Source: Bacteroidales bacterium (GTDB lineage: Bacteria > Bacteroidota > Bacteroidia > Bacteroidales > P3). Taken from it: DNA of 44,752 nucleotides. Made by a program: the position numbers and the translations under genes. Below are positions 32,083 through 39,543 of the stretch, piece by piece. The notes under the pieces were generated by a model. The model made no database searches, was not told the origin of the DNA, and worked only from the letters and a program-made list of their open reading frames with translations. Where the stretch lies: the NCBI GenBank assembly GCA_017545365.1, contig JAFWOP010000017.1, forward strand, positions 1 through 44,752. The letters are read 5' to 3'. Every line of letters starts with the position of its first letter. Position 1 is the first letter of the stretch.

Positions 32083-33438
32083 CTATTGGTAACTCGCGGC
32101 GGACTGGATGATAACCACCTGCTCCCTGCCCAGCCGCACGCGGAGCCAAGCCTTTAGCCGCTCTATTTCGGCCTGAGAAAGAGGCGTGGCGGCCTCCAGC
32201 AGAACGGTGTACTGGTTGCCCGACTGGGCATTGGCATCTGACGAGAGCATGCGGGCATTGCCCAACAGCACACGGCTCACCGACGGGTACTGCACCATGA
32301 TTTCGCGCGCCACCGCATCGTTCAAGTCGTCGTGCGAACGGAAAGCGGCCAGCGTGTCGGACAGCCGCCTTACCGAATCGGCCAAGGCTGCCTGCCGTTC
32401 TTCGCTGCTCTTTACAAAGTCCTTGACAAGACCCGTTTCCAACTCGGACAAACTGGCGGCCAGATTGTTGTCGTTAATGATAATCTGGTTGCGGAAGATA
32501 CCGTAATCCTCGGCCTTGTTGTAGAAACTTTCCATCTCCTGCTCCGTGGGGACCGAACCCGCCACGAAGAGTTCCACCGTGGCATGCTTGGCAGAATAAT
32601 GGGTCTTATAGTCATATATGAAGGTGCGCCCGATAGTCCTATTGTCCATAACCAGCTGCTGCACATGGCGGTTAAAGTTGCTCTCACGCACAATTTGCAC
32701 TGCGGAAAAGATGCTGGGCACAATAACCACAAGCAACACTATTGTGACCGACCGTTTAGACAATCGTCGGCGGGCGTCGCTCTCTGCCACCACCGGGTAC
32801 TTTAGATATTTGACTGTGAGGAATGTGGCCAATGCTATAAATACACTATTAATGAGGAAAAGATAAAGGGCGCCAAAGATATACTGGACATTGAACAACG
32901 ACAAACCATAACCGACAGTACACAATGGCGGCATCAGGGCCGTGGCGATGGCCACCCCGCTGATGACCGTGCCTTTCTTCTTGCGCGACTGCTCCAGGAT
33001 GCCGGCAAAACCACCAAAGAGGGCGATAAGCACATCATATATCGTCGGATTGGTCCTGGCCAACAGCTCGGTTGGATTTTCCAATCGCAAGGGCGACAGC
33101 AGAAAATAAACCAACGATGCCCCTATGCTTATCACCACCATGACGAAATAATTCTTCAGCGACGACCTCACCAAACGGTTGTCCTGAATAGCAAGCCCGA
33201 AACCAAAGCCCAAAATGGGGGCCATCACAGGCGAGATAAGCATGGCACCGATGATAACAGGGATAGAATTGACATTCAGACCCACCGATGCTATCACAAT
33301 GGCACAGGCCAGGATAAACACATTAGCCCCCTGAAAACGGATGCCGCTGCGGATATTGGCCGCAGCTCCTTCGCGGTCGAGGTCGTCGGACATGTTCACC
33401 AGCCTCAGCAATCTATACTTTAAGCCTTTTTGAGACAT
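32083..33438 (-). CDS. DUF389 family membrane protein
   Basis: A 451-aa protein with the DUF389 core: GIRFQGANVFILACAIVIASVGLNVNS, PVIIGAMLISPVMAPILGFGFGLAIQDN, NYFVMVVISIGASLVYFL, GVAIATALMPPLCTVGYGL and YIFGALYLFLINSVFIALATFLTVKY. This is five to six transmembrane helices in the first ~240 residues. The soluble C-terminal half (about 260-450) contains a coiled-coil stretch (SLSELETGLVKDFVKSSEERQAAL) and a repeated small domain. The family is a conserved but uncharacterised inner-membrane protein. It is first in the run leading to the T9SS protein and the CARF nuclease. No clear promoter box is seen in 33439-33500. Confidence 0.88.
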   Translation of the reverse strand: MSQKGLKYRLLRLVNMSDDLDREGAAANIRSGIRFQGANVFILACAIVIASVGLNVNSIPVIIGAMLISPVMAPILGFGFGLAIQDNRLVRSSLKNYFVMVVISIGASLVYFLLSPLRLENPTELLARTNPTIYDVLIALFGGFAGILEQSRKKKGTVISGVAIATALMPPLCTVGYGLSLFNVQYIFGALYLFLINSVFIALATFLTVKYLKYPVVAESDARRRLSKRSVTIVLLVVIVPSIFSAVQIVRESNFNRHVQQLVMDNRTIGRTFIYDYKTHYSAKHATVELFVAGSVPTEQEMESFYNKAEDYGIFRNQIIINDNNLAASLSELETGLVKDFVKSSEERQAALADSVRRLSDTLAAFRSHDDLNDAVAREIMVQYPSVSRVLLGNARMLSSDANAQSGNQYTVLLEAATPLSQAEIERLKAWLRVRLGREQVVIIQSAASYQ

Positions 33439-33693
33439 TCTGCATTGTGTTTGATACTATGTAAACGCAAAAAGAACGAAAAAATTGTGTCGTCCCCTCA
33501 ACAAAAGCAAAGGGTGCCCACCGTGGCGTCTATAAGCAAAAACGCTACAGCTCAACCACATATTTTACACATCCACCCTATTCCGTCTCTATTTCGCCCC
33601 TACACTATTTCTGAAGCAGAGAGAAAAGCGAAAGAGATGGGTGGGGAGAACGAAGGAAAGCAGAAGATAAAGCACGGTGGCGGGGTGAAACAG

Positions 33694-33723
33694 AAAGGGT
33701 GCCCCCGATAGGAAGCACCCTTT
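33694..33723 (-). terminator. Intrinsic terminator of the methylmalonyl-CoA decarboxylase operon
   Basis: A 9-bp stem (AAAGGGTGC / GCACCCTTT) with a 12-base loop is followed on the minus strand by TTTCTGTTTC, starting 20 bp beyond the oadB-type stop. The rest of the gap 33439-33693 holds nothing I can support as a gene. Confidence 0.55.
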
Positions 33724-33743
33724 TGTAGGTATGATTCGTGCGA

Positions 33744-34916
33744 TTAGTGCAGGAATGCGAGGAGGATACCAGCCGCAACGGCGGAGCCCACCACGCCAGC
33801 CACATTGGGGCCCATGGCGTGCTGGAGGAGGTAGTTGGTCTTGTCGTATTCGAGACCCACGTTGTTCGACACACGGGCGGCATCGGGCACTGCGCTGACG
33901 CCGGAGTTGCCGATGAGGGGGTTGATTTTGTTGCCCTCCTTGAGGAAGAGGTTGAAAATCTTCACGAACAGGACACCGAAGAAGGTGGCGACAACGAATG
34001 AGAAGGCACCAAGGCAGAAGATGAGCACCGAACGGCCGGTGAGGAACGTGGTGGCCTGGGTAGAGGCACCGACGGTGATACCGATGAGAAGGGTGCAGAT
34101 GTTGACGATGGCGTTGCTGGCCACTTCGCTCAGACGCTTGGTGACGCCACACTCTTTCAGCAGGTTGCCGAAGAAGAGCATACCCAGCAGCGGCAGACCG
34201 CTCGGCACGATGAAGGCGCAGAAGAGGAGGCCGACGATGGGGAAGGTAATCTTCTCCAGCTTGGACACCTGGCGCGGCGGTTTCATGCGGATACGGCGTT
34301 CCTTGTCGGTGGTCATCAGCCGCATGATGGGCGGCTGGATGACGGGGACGAGGGCCATATACGAGTAGGCCGAGACAGCGATGGCTCCCATCAGGTCAGG
34401 AGCCAACTGGCTGGAGAGGAAGATGGCCGTGGGACCGTCGGCACCACCGATGATGCCGATGGCTCCGGCCTCGTTGGGGGCGAAGCCCAAGGCCAAGGCT
34501 CCGGCATAGGCGGCAAAGATACCCACCTGCGCGGCAGCACCGATGAGGAACAGCTTGGGGTTGGAGAGCAGGGCAGAGAAGTCGGTCATGGCCCCGATGC
34601 CCAGGAATATGAGCGGCGGGTACCAGCCGTTCTGCACGCCGTGATAGAGGATGTTCAACACGGAGCCTGTCTCATAGATGCCGATTTTCAGACCTGGATA
34701 AAAAGGGATGTTGCCCACCAGCATACCGAATCCTATCGGGACAAGGAGCAGCGGCTCAAATTCGAACTTGATACCCAGGAAGATGAATGTCAAGCCGAAA
34801 AGAATCATGATGATGTGGCCCCATGTGACGTTGGCGAAACCCGTGTACTGCAGAAACTGCATCATCTGGGTCGACATGAAGTCCATGAAACCACCTGTTG
34901 CTAATAAGCTGAACAT
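33744..34916 (-). CDS. Sodium-pumping decarboxylase beta subunit (MmdB/OadB family)
   Basis: A 390-aa polytopic membrane protein. It removes CO2 from carboxybiotin and couples this to Na+ export. Family motifs: FIFLGIKFEFEPLLLVPIGFGMLVGNIP, YPPLIFLGIGAMTDFSALLSNP, EAGAIGIIGGADGPTAIFLSSQLAP (the conserved Asp-containing segment expected in sodium/biotin coupling), YSYMALVPVIQPPIMRLMTT, and the C-terminal STQATTFLTGRSVLIFCLGAFSF with NPLIGNSGVSAVPDAARVSNNVG. It is the last gene of the mce-mmdA-OadG-biotin carrier run, so the complex is methylmalonyl-CoA decarboxylase rather than oxaloacetate decarboxylase. It starts 32 bp after the biotin carrier. Confidence 0.95.
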   Translation of the reverse strand: MFSLLATGGFMDFMSTQMMQFLQYTGFANVTWGHIIMILFGLTFIFLGIKFEFEPLLLVPIGFGMLVGNIPFYPGLKIGIYETGSVLNILYHGVQNGWYPPLIFLGIGAMTDFSALLSNPKLFLIGAAAQVGIFAAYAGALALGFAPNEAGAIGIIGGADGPTAIFLSSQLAPDLMGAIAVSAYSYMALVPVIQPPIMRLMTTDKERRIRMKPPRQVSKLEKITFPIVGLLFCAFIVPSGLPLLGMLFFGNLLKECGVTKRLSEVASNAIVNICTLLIGITVGASTQATTFLTGRSVLIFCLGAFSFVVATFFGVLFVKIFNLFLKEGNKINPLIGNSGVSAVPDAARVSNNVGLEYDKTNYLLQHAMGPNVAGVVGSAVAAGILLAFLH

Positions 34917-34948
34917 TTTATTCTAGTTATTAAGGTTTGACTGGGTTA

Positions 34949-35401
34949 TTAACTGATGACGATGAGGGTGTCGCCTTCGAGGACGCTGTCGCCCTTGCGG
35001 ACGTTGACCGAGGTGACGGTGCCGTCGGTATCGGCCTCGATGTTGTTTTCCATCTTCATGGCTTCGAGGAGTACGACGCGCTGGCCGGCCTTGACTGTAT
35101 CACCCACATTGACGAAGACGTCGAGGATGGTGCCGGGGAGCGGGGTAGTGACCTTGGTGCCGCCAGCCGCGCTGTTGGGGTTGGGGGCCGAGGCACGCTG
35201 CACGTCGCCTGCGGCAGCGGCCACACGGGGGGCCGGGCTGTTGCTGACGATGGTGGTGCGGGGTTTCTGTGTACGCATCTCCTTGTCGACAGTGACGACG
35301 TAGGGGGTGCCGTTGACATCCAGTTTGATTTCCTGACCTTCAACCTCGTTGATGTCGACGTTGTAGTCAGTGCCATTTATTTTGAATTTGAAATTTTTCA
35401 T
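34949..35401 (-). CDS. Biotin carrier (biotin/lipoyl attachment) subunit of the decarboxylase
   Basis: A 150-aa protein starting at MKNFKFKINGTDYNVDINEV; an upstream in-frame ATG at 35476 lies inside the OadG gene and is rejected. Residues 1-45 form a small N-terminal domain, 46-80 an Ala/Pro-rich flexible linker, and 81-150 a biotinyl domain with EAMKMEN (biotinylated Lys116). The swinging biotin carries CO2 from the carboxyltransferase (37023-38582) to the membrane beta subunit (33744-34916). It starts 14 bp after OadG. Confidence 0.95.
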   Translation of the reverse strand: MKNFKFKINGTDYNVDINEVEGQEIKLDVNGTPYVVTVDKEMRTQKPRTTIVSNSPAPRVAAAAGDVQRASAPNPNSAAGGTKVTTPLPGTILDVFVNVGDTVKAGQRVVLLEAMKMENNIEADTDGTVTSVNVRKGDSVLEGDTLIVIS

Positions 35402-35415
35402 AGTTCTATTGCTTG

Positions 35416-36438
35416 TTATTTTCTCGCTGAGAAATATTGATTCATATTGTAGAATTTGGCATTCCATGGGGTCCATGCACGCTCCACCTTCTGGATGGTG
35501 ATGACGGTTTCCTCCTCGTCGTGCAGGTCGGCATCGTAGGCATAGATGGCGGCGGCAATGGCGGCATACACCTCACCGGCCACATCTTTGCTCTTGGCAG
35601 GTGCGACGGCCTCGCCCTTGGCGGCAGCCTTTTTGCTCTTGCGGTCCTGCACCTTCATGATGGCGGCGCCGTAGCCCTTCATGATGAAGCAGATGCAAAT
35701 CAGGGCAAAGAACACTACGGCAATGGCCACCATGGCCAGACCAGCACCGTGGGGGTCGGAGGCCTGGATGCGCTCCGACTGCTTGGGCACATGGTAGTGG
35801 AATGTGCCGACAGTATTGGCGTTCTCGATGCCGCCGGCGATGTCGACAAAGCTGAGGTCGTAGCCCACGGGATTTTTGCCGACGACGACAATCTCGCCGT
35901 CTTCCACATTGAAATGGAAGGCATAGGAGACATGGGGGAAGCCGACGACCGATACGGCGCGGAGGCTGTCCACCTCGCCCTCGCCGCTTTCGCACTGGCC
36001 GGGACACATGCTGACGAATGCCAGGTAGGATGAGTCTTTCTGTGAAGAGGCCAGCACAAGCATCTTGTCGCCTAGCACCGACACCGACACCGGGCGCAGG
36101 ATGTTCTTGAGGTCGTGGCGGCCTTTGAAGACATCAGTGACAAAACGGCCAACGCGGCGCACCCCGCCGTCTTCGCGCACCAGGAGGTCTACTGCGCAGT
36201 CGATGCTGTCGACCAGCACATACGCCTTCATGGCAGGCACATAGCACGCTTTCACCGGAAGGAGGCTGAGCGGCATATCGGCATCGTGATGATGGTGCAT
36301 CGGGCCGTGCTCAATCATTTCCATGTCGGGGGACGGCTGGGGAGGCTGGTGGTGCCTGGTAGGACGCGCCACTGCCGTGCCCGCCACCAGTAGGAAGCCG
36401 ACAAGGAATGTGACTATGGGTTTGATATGATATTTCAT
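35416..36438 (-). CDS. OadG-family gamma subunit with large exported N-terminal domain
   Basis: A 340-aa protein. A signal peptide (KPIVTFLVGFLLVAGTAVAR) precedes a His-rich segment (EHGPMHHHHDADMP) and ~170 residues of beta-rich sequence (AYVLVDSIDCAVDLLVREDG, PVSVSVLGDKMLVLASSQ, VEDGEIVVVGKNPVGYDLSFV). Then comes the OadG transmembrane helix (GLAMVAIAVVFFALICICFIM, about 235-256) and a cytoplasmic tail with EVYAAIAAAIYAYDADLHDEEETVITI. The gamma subunit holds the sodium-pump complex together. A typical OadG is only ~80-120 residues. The periplasmic extension with its HHHH cluster is not explained by that role. Confidence 0.85.
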   Translation of the reverse strand: MKYHIKPIVTFLVGFLLVAGTAVARPTRHHQPPQPSPDMEMIEHGPMHHHHDADMPLSLLPVKACYVPAMKAYVLVDSIDCAVDLLVREDGGVRRVGRFVTDVFKGRHDLKNILRPVSVSVLGDKMLVLASSQKDSSYLAFVSMCPGQCESGEGEVDSLRAVSVVGFPHVSYAFHFNVEDGEIVVVGKNPVGYDLSFVDIAGGIENANTVGTFHYHVPKQSERIQASDPHGAGLAMVAIAVVFFALICICFIMKGYGAAIMKVQDRKSKKAAAKGEAVAPAKSKDVAGEVYAAIAAAIYAYDADLHDEEETVITIQKVERAWTPWNAKFYNMNQYFSARK

Positions 36439-36500
36439 TTTCTTGTAATCGGATTAAACAATCAAAATGTAGCGTTTCTTCTTGGCTGTAGGCCGTAGAC

Positions 36501-36540
36501 TGTAGAGTGTCGCCACCGGAATGGCTTGAGGCACTCTACA
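36501..36540 (-). terminator. Hairpin between the Cys-rich lipoprotein gene and OadG
   Basis: TGTAGAGTG (36501-36509) pairs with CACTCTACA (36532-36540) over a GC-rich loop, in the 128-bp gap inside the decarboxylase operon. It could be a leaky terminator or an mRNA processing/stability element. A smaller GGGGT/ACCCC hairpin (36962-36976) lies on the other side of the Cys-rich gene. Confidence 0.4.
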
Positions 36541-36566
36541 TTCTACTTTCTACATTCCCTTAGTGC

Positions 36567-36941
36567 TTATTTCTTCTCTGCGCACTCTTTCTTGCAGCCT
36601 TCGTGGTTGCCCTTGCAGCCTTCGTGGTTGCCTTTGCAGCCTTCGTGGTTGCCTTTGCAGCACTCGTGCTTGCCTTCGCAACCTTCGTGATTGCCCTTGC
36701 AGCAAGCGGTGTCGCCAGCGTGGAGCTTGCAGCAGCAATTCTCATTGGTGCAGTTCGCACATTGGGTGGCAGCGCAGGTGGTGTCCTCGCAGTTGCACTG
36801 GTGGTGGCAGCACTCATGCTCATGCTCGCAGCAGACCTCGGTGGTATCGGTGGCCTGTTCAGCGGGGGCATTGTTGTTGCAAGCGGACATACCGAAAGCA
36901 AAAGCGGCAGCGACGATAGCAGTTAAGAAAACTTTCTTCAT
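36567..36941 (-). CDS. Cys/His-rich heptad-repeat lipoprotein, metallothionein-like
   Basis: A 124-aa lipoprotein (signal VFLTAIVAAAFAFGMSAC, lipidated Cys21) containing 22 Cys and 10 His. After a short acidic spacer come CCEHEHECCHHQCNCEDTTC, CANCTNENCCCKLH and five heptads of the form GNHEGC[K/E] (residues 83-117; the second is GKHECCK). The composition strongly suggests binding of several soft metal ions at the cell surface or in the periplasm, but no family is recognised. It lies inside the decarboxylase operon, between the carboxyltransferase and OadG genes, with a hairpin on each side. A link to the His cluster of the OadG extension is only a guess. Confidence 0.8.
   Translation of the reverse strand: MKKVFLTAIVAAAFAFGMSACNNNAPAEQATDTTEVCCEHEHECCHHQCNCEDTTCAATQCANCTNENCCCKLHAGDTACCKGNHEGCEGKHECCKGNHEGCKGNHEGCKGNHEGCKKECAEKK
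36591..36695 (-). repeat. Tandem 21-bp repeats encoding GNHEGCK heptads
   Basis: Five adjacent 21-bp units within the Cys-rich lipoprotein gene encode heptads GNHEGCE, GKHECCK and three GNHEGCK. The last three units are almost identical at DNA level (CAGCCTTCGTGGTTGCC on the plus strand), so copy number probably varies by slippage between strains. Confidence 0.85.
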
Positions 36942-37022
36942 TTTGTTGTGTGTTGTTTTGTGGGGTGAAGAACCCCTGGTTAATAATGAATAAATATACT
37001 ATACAACTCTTTTTGTCAACGA

Positions 37023-38582
37023 CTACAACGGGATGTTGCAATGTTTCTTCATCGGCAGGTTATCCTTCTTGGTGGCAAGCACCTGCAGGGCGCGGATGAC
37101 GCGGAAGCGGGTGTTGCGCGGCTCGATAACGTCGTCGATGTAGCCATACTTGGCCGCATTGTAGGGGTTGGCAAACTGGTCGTTGTATTCCTTTTCTTTC
37201 TGTGCGATGAACTTGGCTTTCTCCTCGGGGTCGGTGATTTCCTTCAGCTGACGGCCATAAAGCACCTCGGTGGCGCCGCTGGCACCCATGACGGCAATCT
37301 GTGCCGTGGGCCATGCGTAGTTGATGTCGCCGCGGAGCTGTTTGCAGCTCATCACGATATGTGCGCCGCCGTAGCTCTTGCGGAGGGTGACGGTGACCTT
37401 GGGCACCGTGGCCTCGCCGTAGGCGAAGAGCATCTTGGCCCCATGCACGATGACGCCATTGTATTCCTGGCCCGTGCCGGGGAGGAAACCGGGGACGTCG
37501 ACGAGGGTGACGATGGGGATGTTGAAGGCGTCGCAGAAGCGCACGAAGCGGCCGCCCTTGCGCGAAGCGTTGCAGTCGAGCACGCCGGCCATGGCCTTAG
37601 GCTGGTTGGCCACCACGCCGACACTCACGCCGCCGAAGCGGGCAAAGCCTACCACCAGGTTGGGTGCGAATTTCTCATGCACCTCAAGGAATTTGCCGTC
37701 GTCGACGATGGCATGGATGATATCCTTCACATCGTAAGGGGCGTTGGGATTCTCGGGGATGATGCTGTTGAGGCTGTCCTCCAGACGGTCGATGGGGTCG
37801 TTGGAGGGGACGAAGGGAGCCTCTTCGAAGTTGTTCGATGGCAGATAACCCACCAGATTGCGGATCAGGGCCAGGGTGTCCTCTTCCGTTTCACCCACGA
37901 AATGGGCCACGCCGCTCTTGGTGGCATGCACCATGGCACCGCCCAGTTTGTCAACGGTGACATCTTCGCCCGTGACGGTCTTCACCACCTTGGGGCCGGT
38001 GAGGAACATGTAGCTGTTCTCTTTGGTCATCATGATGAAGTCGGTGAGTGCGGGGCTGTAGACAGCACCACCGGCGCAGGGGCCGAAGATGGCGCTGATT
38101 TGGGGCACTACGCCGCTGGCCAGGATGTTGCGCTCGAAAATCTGAGCGTAGCCAGCCAGCGAGTTACAGCCTTCCTGAATACGCGCTCCGCCCGAGTCGT
38201 TGAGGCCGATAACGGGAGCACCCGTCTTCATGGCCTGGTCCATGATTTTGCAGATTTTCAGCGACATGGTCTCGCTCAAGCTACCGGCAAAGACGGTGAA
38301 GTCCTGTGCGAAGACGTAGACCGGACGGCCGTCGATGGTGCCGTAGCCAGTGACCACGCCGTCGCCCAAGAACGACTGTTTCTGCATGTCGAAATTGACA
38401 CAACGATGGGTGACAAACATGTCGAACTCCTCGAACGAACCCTCGTCAAGGAGGAGGGCGATACGCTCGCGGGCAGTCAGCTTGCCCTGCTCGTGCTGTT
38501 TGTCGATGCGCTTTTGACCACCGCCCATTTTGGCTTCACTTCTCTTGTCGAGAAGTTCTTTTATTTTTTCTTCAAATGCCAT
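37023..38582 (-). CDS. mmdA: Acyl-CoA carboxyltransferase subunit (methylmalonyl-CoA decarboxylase alpha / PCC beta type)
   Basis: A 519-aa carboxyltransferase with two crotonase-like domains. N half: [55 protein letters not shown] and [18 protein letters not shown] (CoA site). C half: [51 protein letters not shown] and the biotin-site region around [17 protein letters not shown]. It transfers CO2 from (S)-methylmalonyl-CoA to the biotin carrier, giving propionyl-CoA for propionate formation. The same family also serves propionyl-CoA carboxylase; the OadB/OadG context decides for the decarboxylase. It lies 154 bp after mce. Confidence 0.95.
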   Translation of the reverse strand: MAFEEKIKELLDKRSEAKMGGGQKRIDKQHEQGKLTARERIALLLDEGSFEEFDMFVTHRCVNFDMQKQSFLGDGVVTGYGTIDGRPVYVFAQDFTVFAGSLSETMSLKICKIMDQAMKTGAPVIGLNDSGGARIQEGCNSLAGYAQIFERNILASGVVPQISAIFGPCAGGAVYSPALTDFIMMTKENSYMFLTGPKVVKTVTGEDVTVDKLGGAMVHATKSGVAHFVGETEEDTLALIRNLVGYLPSNNFEEAPFVPSNDPIDRLEDSLNSIIPENPNAPYDVKDIIHAIVDDGKFLEVHEKFAPNLVVGFARFGGVSVGVVANQPKAMAGVLDCNASRKGGRFVRFCDAFNIPIVTLVDVPGFLPGTGQEYNGVIVHGAKMLFAYGEATVPKVTVTLRKSYGGAHIVMSCKQLRGDINYAWPTAQIAVMGASGATEVLYGRQLKEITDPEEKAKFIAQKEKEYNDQFANPYNAAKYGYIDDVIEPRNTRFRVIRALQVLATKKDNLPMKKHCNIPL

Positions 38583-38736
38583 ATTTGAAAAGTTATTAGG
38601 GTTATTGAATGTGGTTTCGCTCCCGGCGTTAGCCGCCGTTCGCTCCGCCCAGAAATTCTTTTTTTAACGTGTTAGTTCGTTAATGCGTTTATGTGCTAAT
38701 CGATTCACAAATTCACACATTCACACATTCAAAAGA

Positions 38737-39144
38737 TTATTTGCAGCAGAACTCGGTGAGGACACCCAGGGTGCTCTTAGGATGCAGGAAGCCGATGTGC
38801 AGCCCCTCGGCACCGCCACGGCTCTGTTGGTCGATGAGGCGGATGCCCTTCTCCTTGGCATCGTTCAGTGCCTGGTCGGTATCCTCCATGCAGAAGGCGA
38901 TGTGGTGCATGCCGCCCTTGCCGCCGTTTTTCTCAATGAAGGCAGCAATGGTGCTTTCGGGGCAGGTGGGCTCCAGCAGCTCAATTTTCACTTCACCGCA
39001 CTTGAAAAAGGCGGTTTTCACTTTCTGGTCGGTTACTTCTTCGATAGCGTAGCATTTCAGACCCATGACGTCTTCCCAATAGCGGATAGCCTCGTCAAGA
39101 TTGGTCACGGCAATGCCGATGTGTTCAATGTGCGAAGGTGTCAT
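38737..39144 (-). CDS. mce: Methylmalonyl-CoA epimerase
   Basis: A 135-aa glyoxalase-fold enzyme that interconverts (R)- and (S)-methylmalonyl-CoA. Both betaalphabetabetabeta units are visible: IEHIGIAVTNLDEAIRYWED (metal His) and KCGEVKIELLEPTCPESTIAAF (metal Glu), then GKGGMHHIAFCMEDTDQAL (metal His) and the final GFLHPKSTLGVLTEFC (metal Glu). It heads the methylmalonyl-CoA decarboxylase operon, behind a well-formed promoter. The 154-bp gap to mmdA contains an 'attcacac' low-complexity run and no gene. Confidence 0.95.
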   Translation of the reverse strand: MTPSHIEHIGIAVTNLDEAIRYWEDVMGLKCYAIEEVTDQKVKTAFFKCGEVKIELLEPTCPESTIAAFIEKNGGKGGMHHIAFCMEDTDQALNDAKEKGIRLIDQQSRGGAEGLHIGFLHPKSTLGVLTEFCCK

Positions 39145-39237
39145 TTTGTGTAAGATTTTTATTTTTTACTATTGTATTTATAATTATCCCTTTAAAACTA
39201 GCTAATACTCAGCCCACTATTCACCCACTTGAAAATA

Positions 39238-39269
39238 CAAAAATACGAACATTATTTGACATACACAAA
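39238..39269 (-). promoter_or_regulatory. Bacteroidota promoter for the mce-mmd operon
   Basis: On the minus strand TTTG (39269-39266), a 20-bp spacer, then TATTTTTG (39245-39238) match the phylum consensus. The predicted leader before the mce ATG is roughly 85-90 nt. Confidence 0.7.
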
Positions 39270-39492
39270 AAAAGTTGCACCCACTTCGCATTATTTAAGA
39301 TTCTCATGTCAAAAGGACATCGCGCGAACCGGGATGCCGCCACAGAGAAGTATGCTTAAGTTTGGTAATTGTTCGCCCTCACACGCGAAGGCACAGCGAA
39401 CCAATCTCTCAAAAGCGGTTGCAAGATTACGAAGATTTTTTGAATCAGTGAAGAAAAAATCGCAAATATTTCGCCGTATGCGTAAAAATGTG

Positions 39493-39500
39493 TAATTTTG
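39493..39500 (+). promoter_or_regulatory. -7 box (TAATTTTG) for the AAA-ATPase-like gene
   Basis: TAATTTTG lies 43 bp before the ATG at 39544, with TTTCG about 19 bp upstream as a weak -33. Otherwise the gap 39270-39492 contains only a 20-base match to the region upstream of tRNA-Arg (39405-39424). Confidence 0.5.
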
Positions 39501-39543
39501 CATTTCGAAAGAGGCTGACTCAAGTTGACATAATTATTGCATC

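Noticed and set aside
33430..33711. A 93-codon plus-strand open frame in the gap before DUF389
   Set aside because: It runs through the decarboxylase-operon terminator hairpin, has no coding character and resembles no protein I know.
36591..36695. Short regular repeats suggesting a CRISPR array
   Set aside because: The 21-bp units are adjacent without spacers, in frame, and encode heptads of a lipoprotein. No CRISPR array is seen anywhere in the window.
37023..38582. Annotation of the complex as propionyl-CoA carboxylase or oxaloacetate decarboxylase
   Set aside because: There is no biotin carboxylase subunit for PCC and no oxaloacetate carboxyltransferase (OadA) domain. The epimerase at the head of the operon and the OadB/OadG partners fit methylmalonyl-CoA decarboxylase.
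37041..38588. A 515-codon open frame opposite the carboxyltransferase gene
   Set aside because: It is an antisense shadow of a conserved gene, with no start context or recognisable motif.
38660..38735. 'attcacac' short repeats before mce as a functional array
   Set aside because: This is low-complexity sequence of a few 7-8 bp units, with similar low-complexity sequence near 43085. It shows no conserved unit length or structure.
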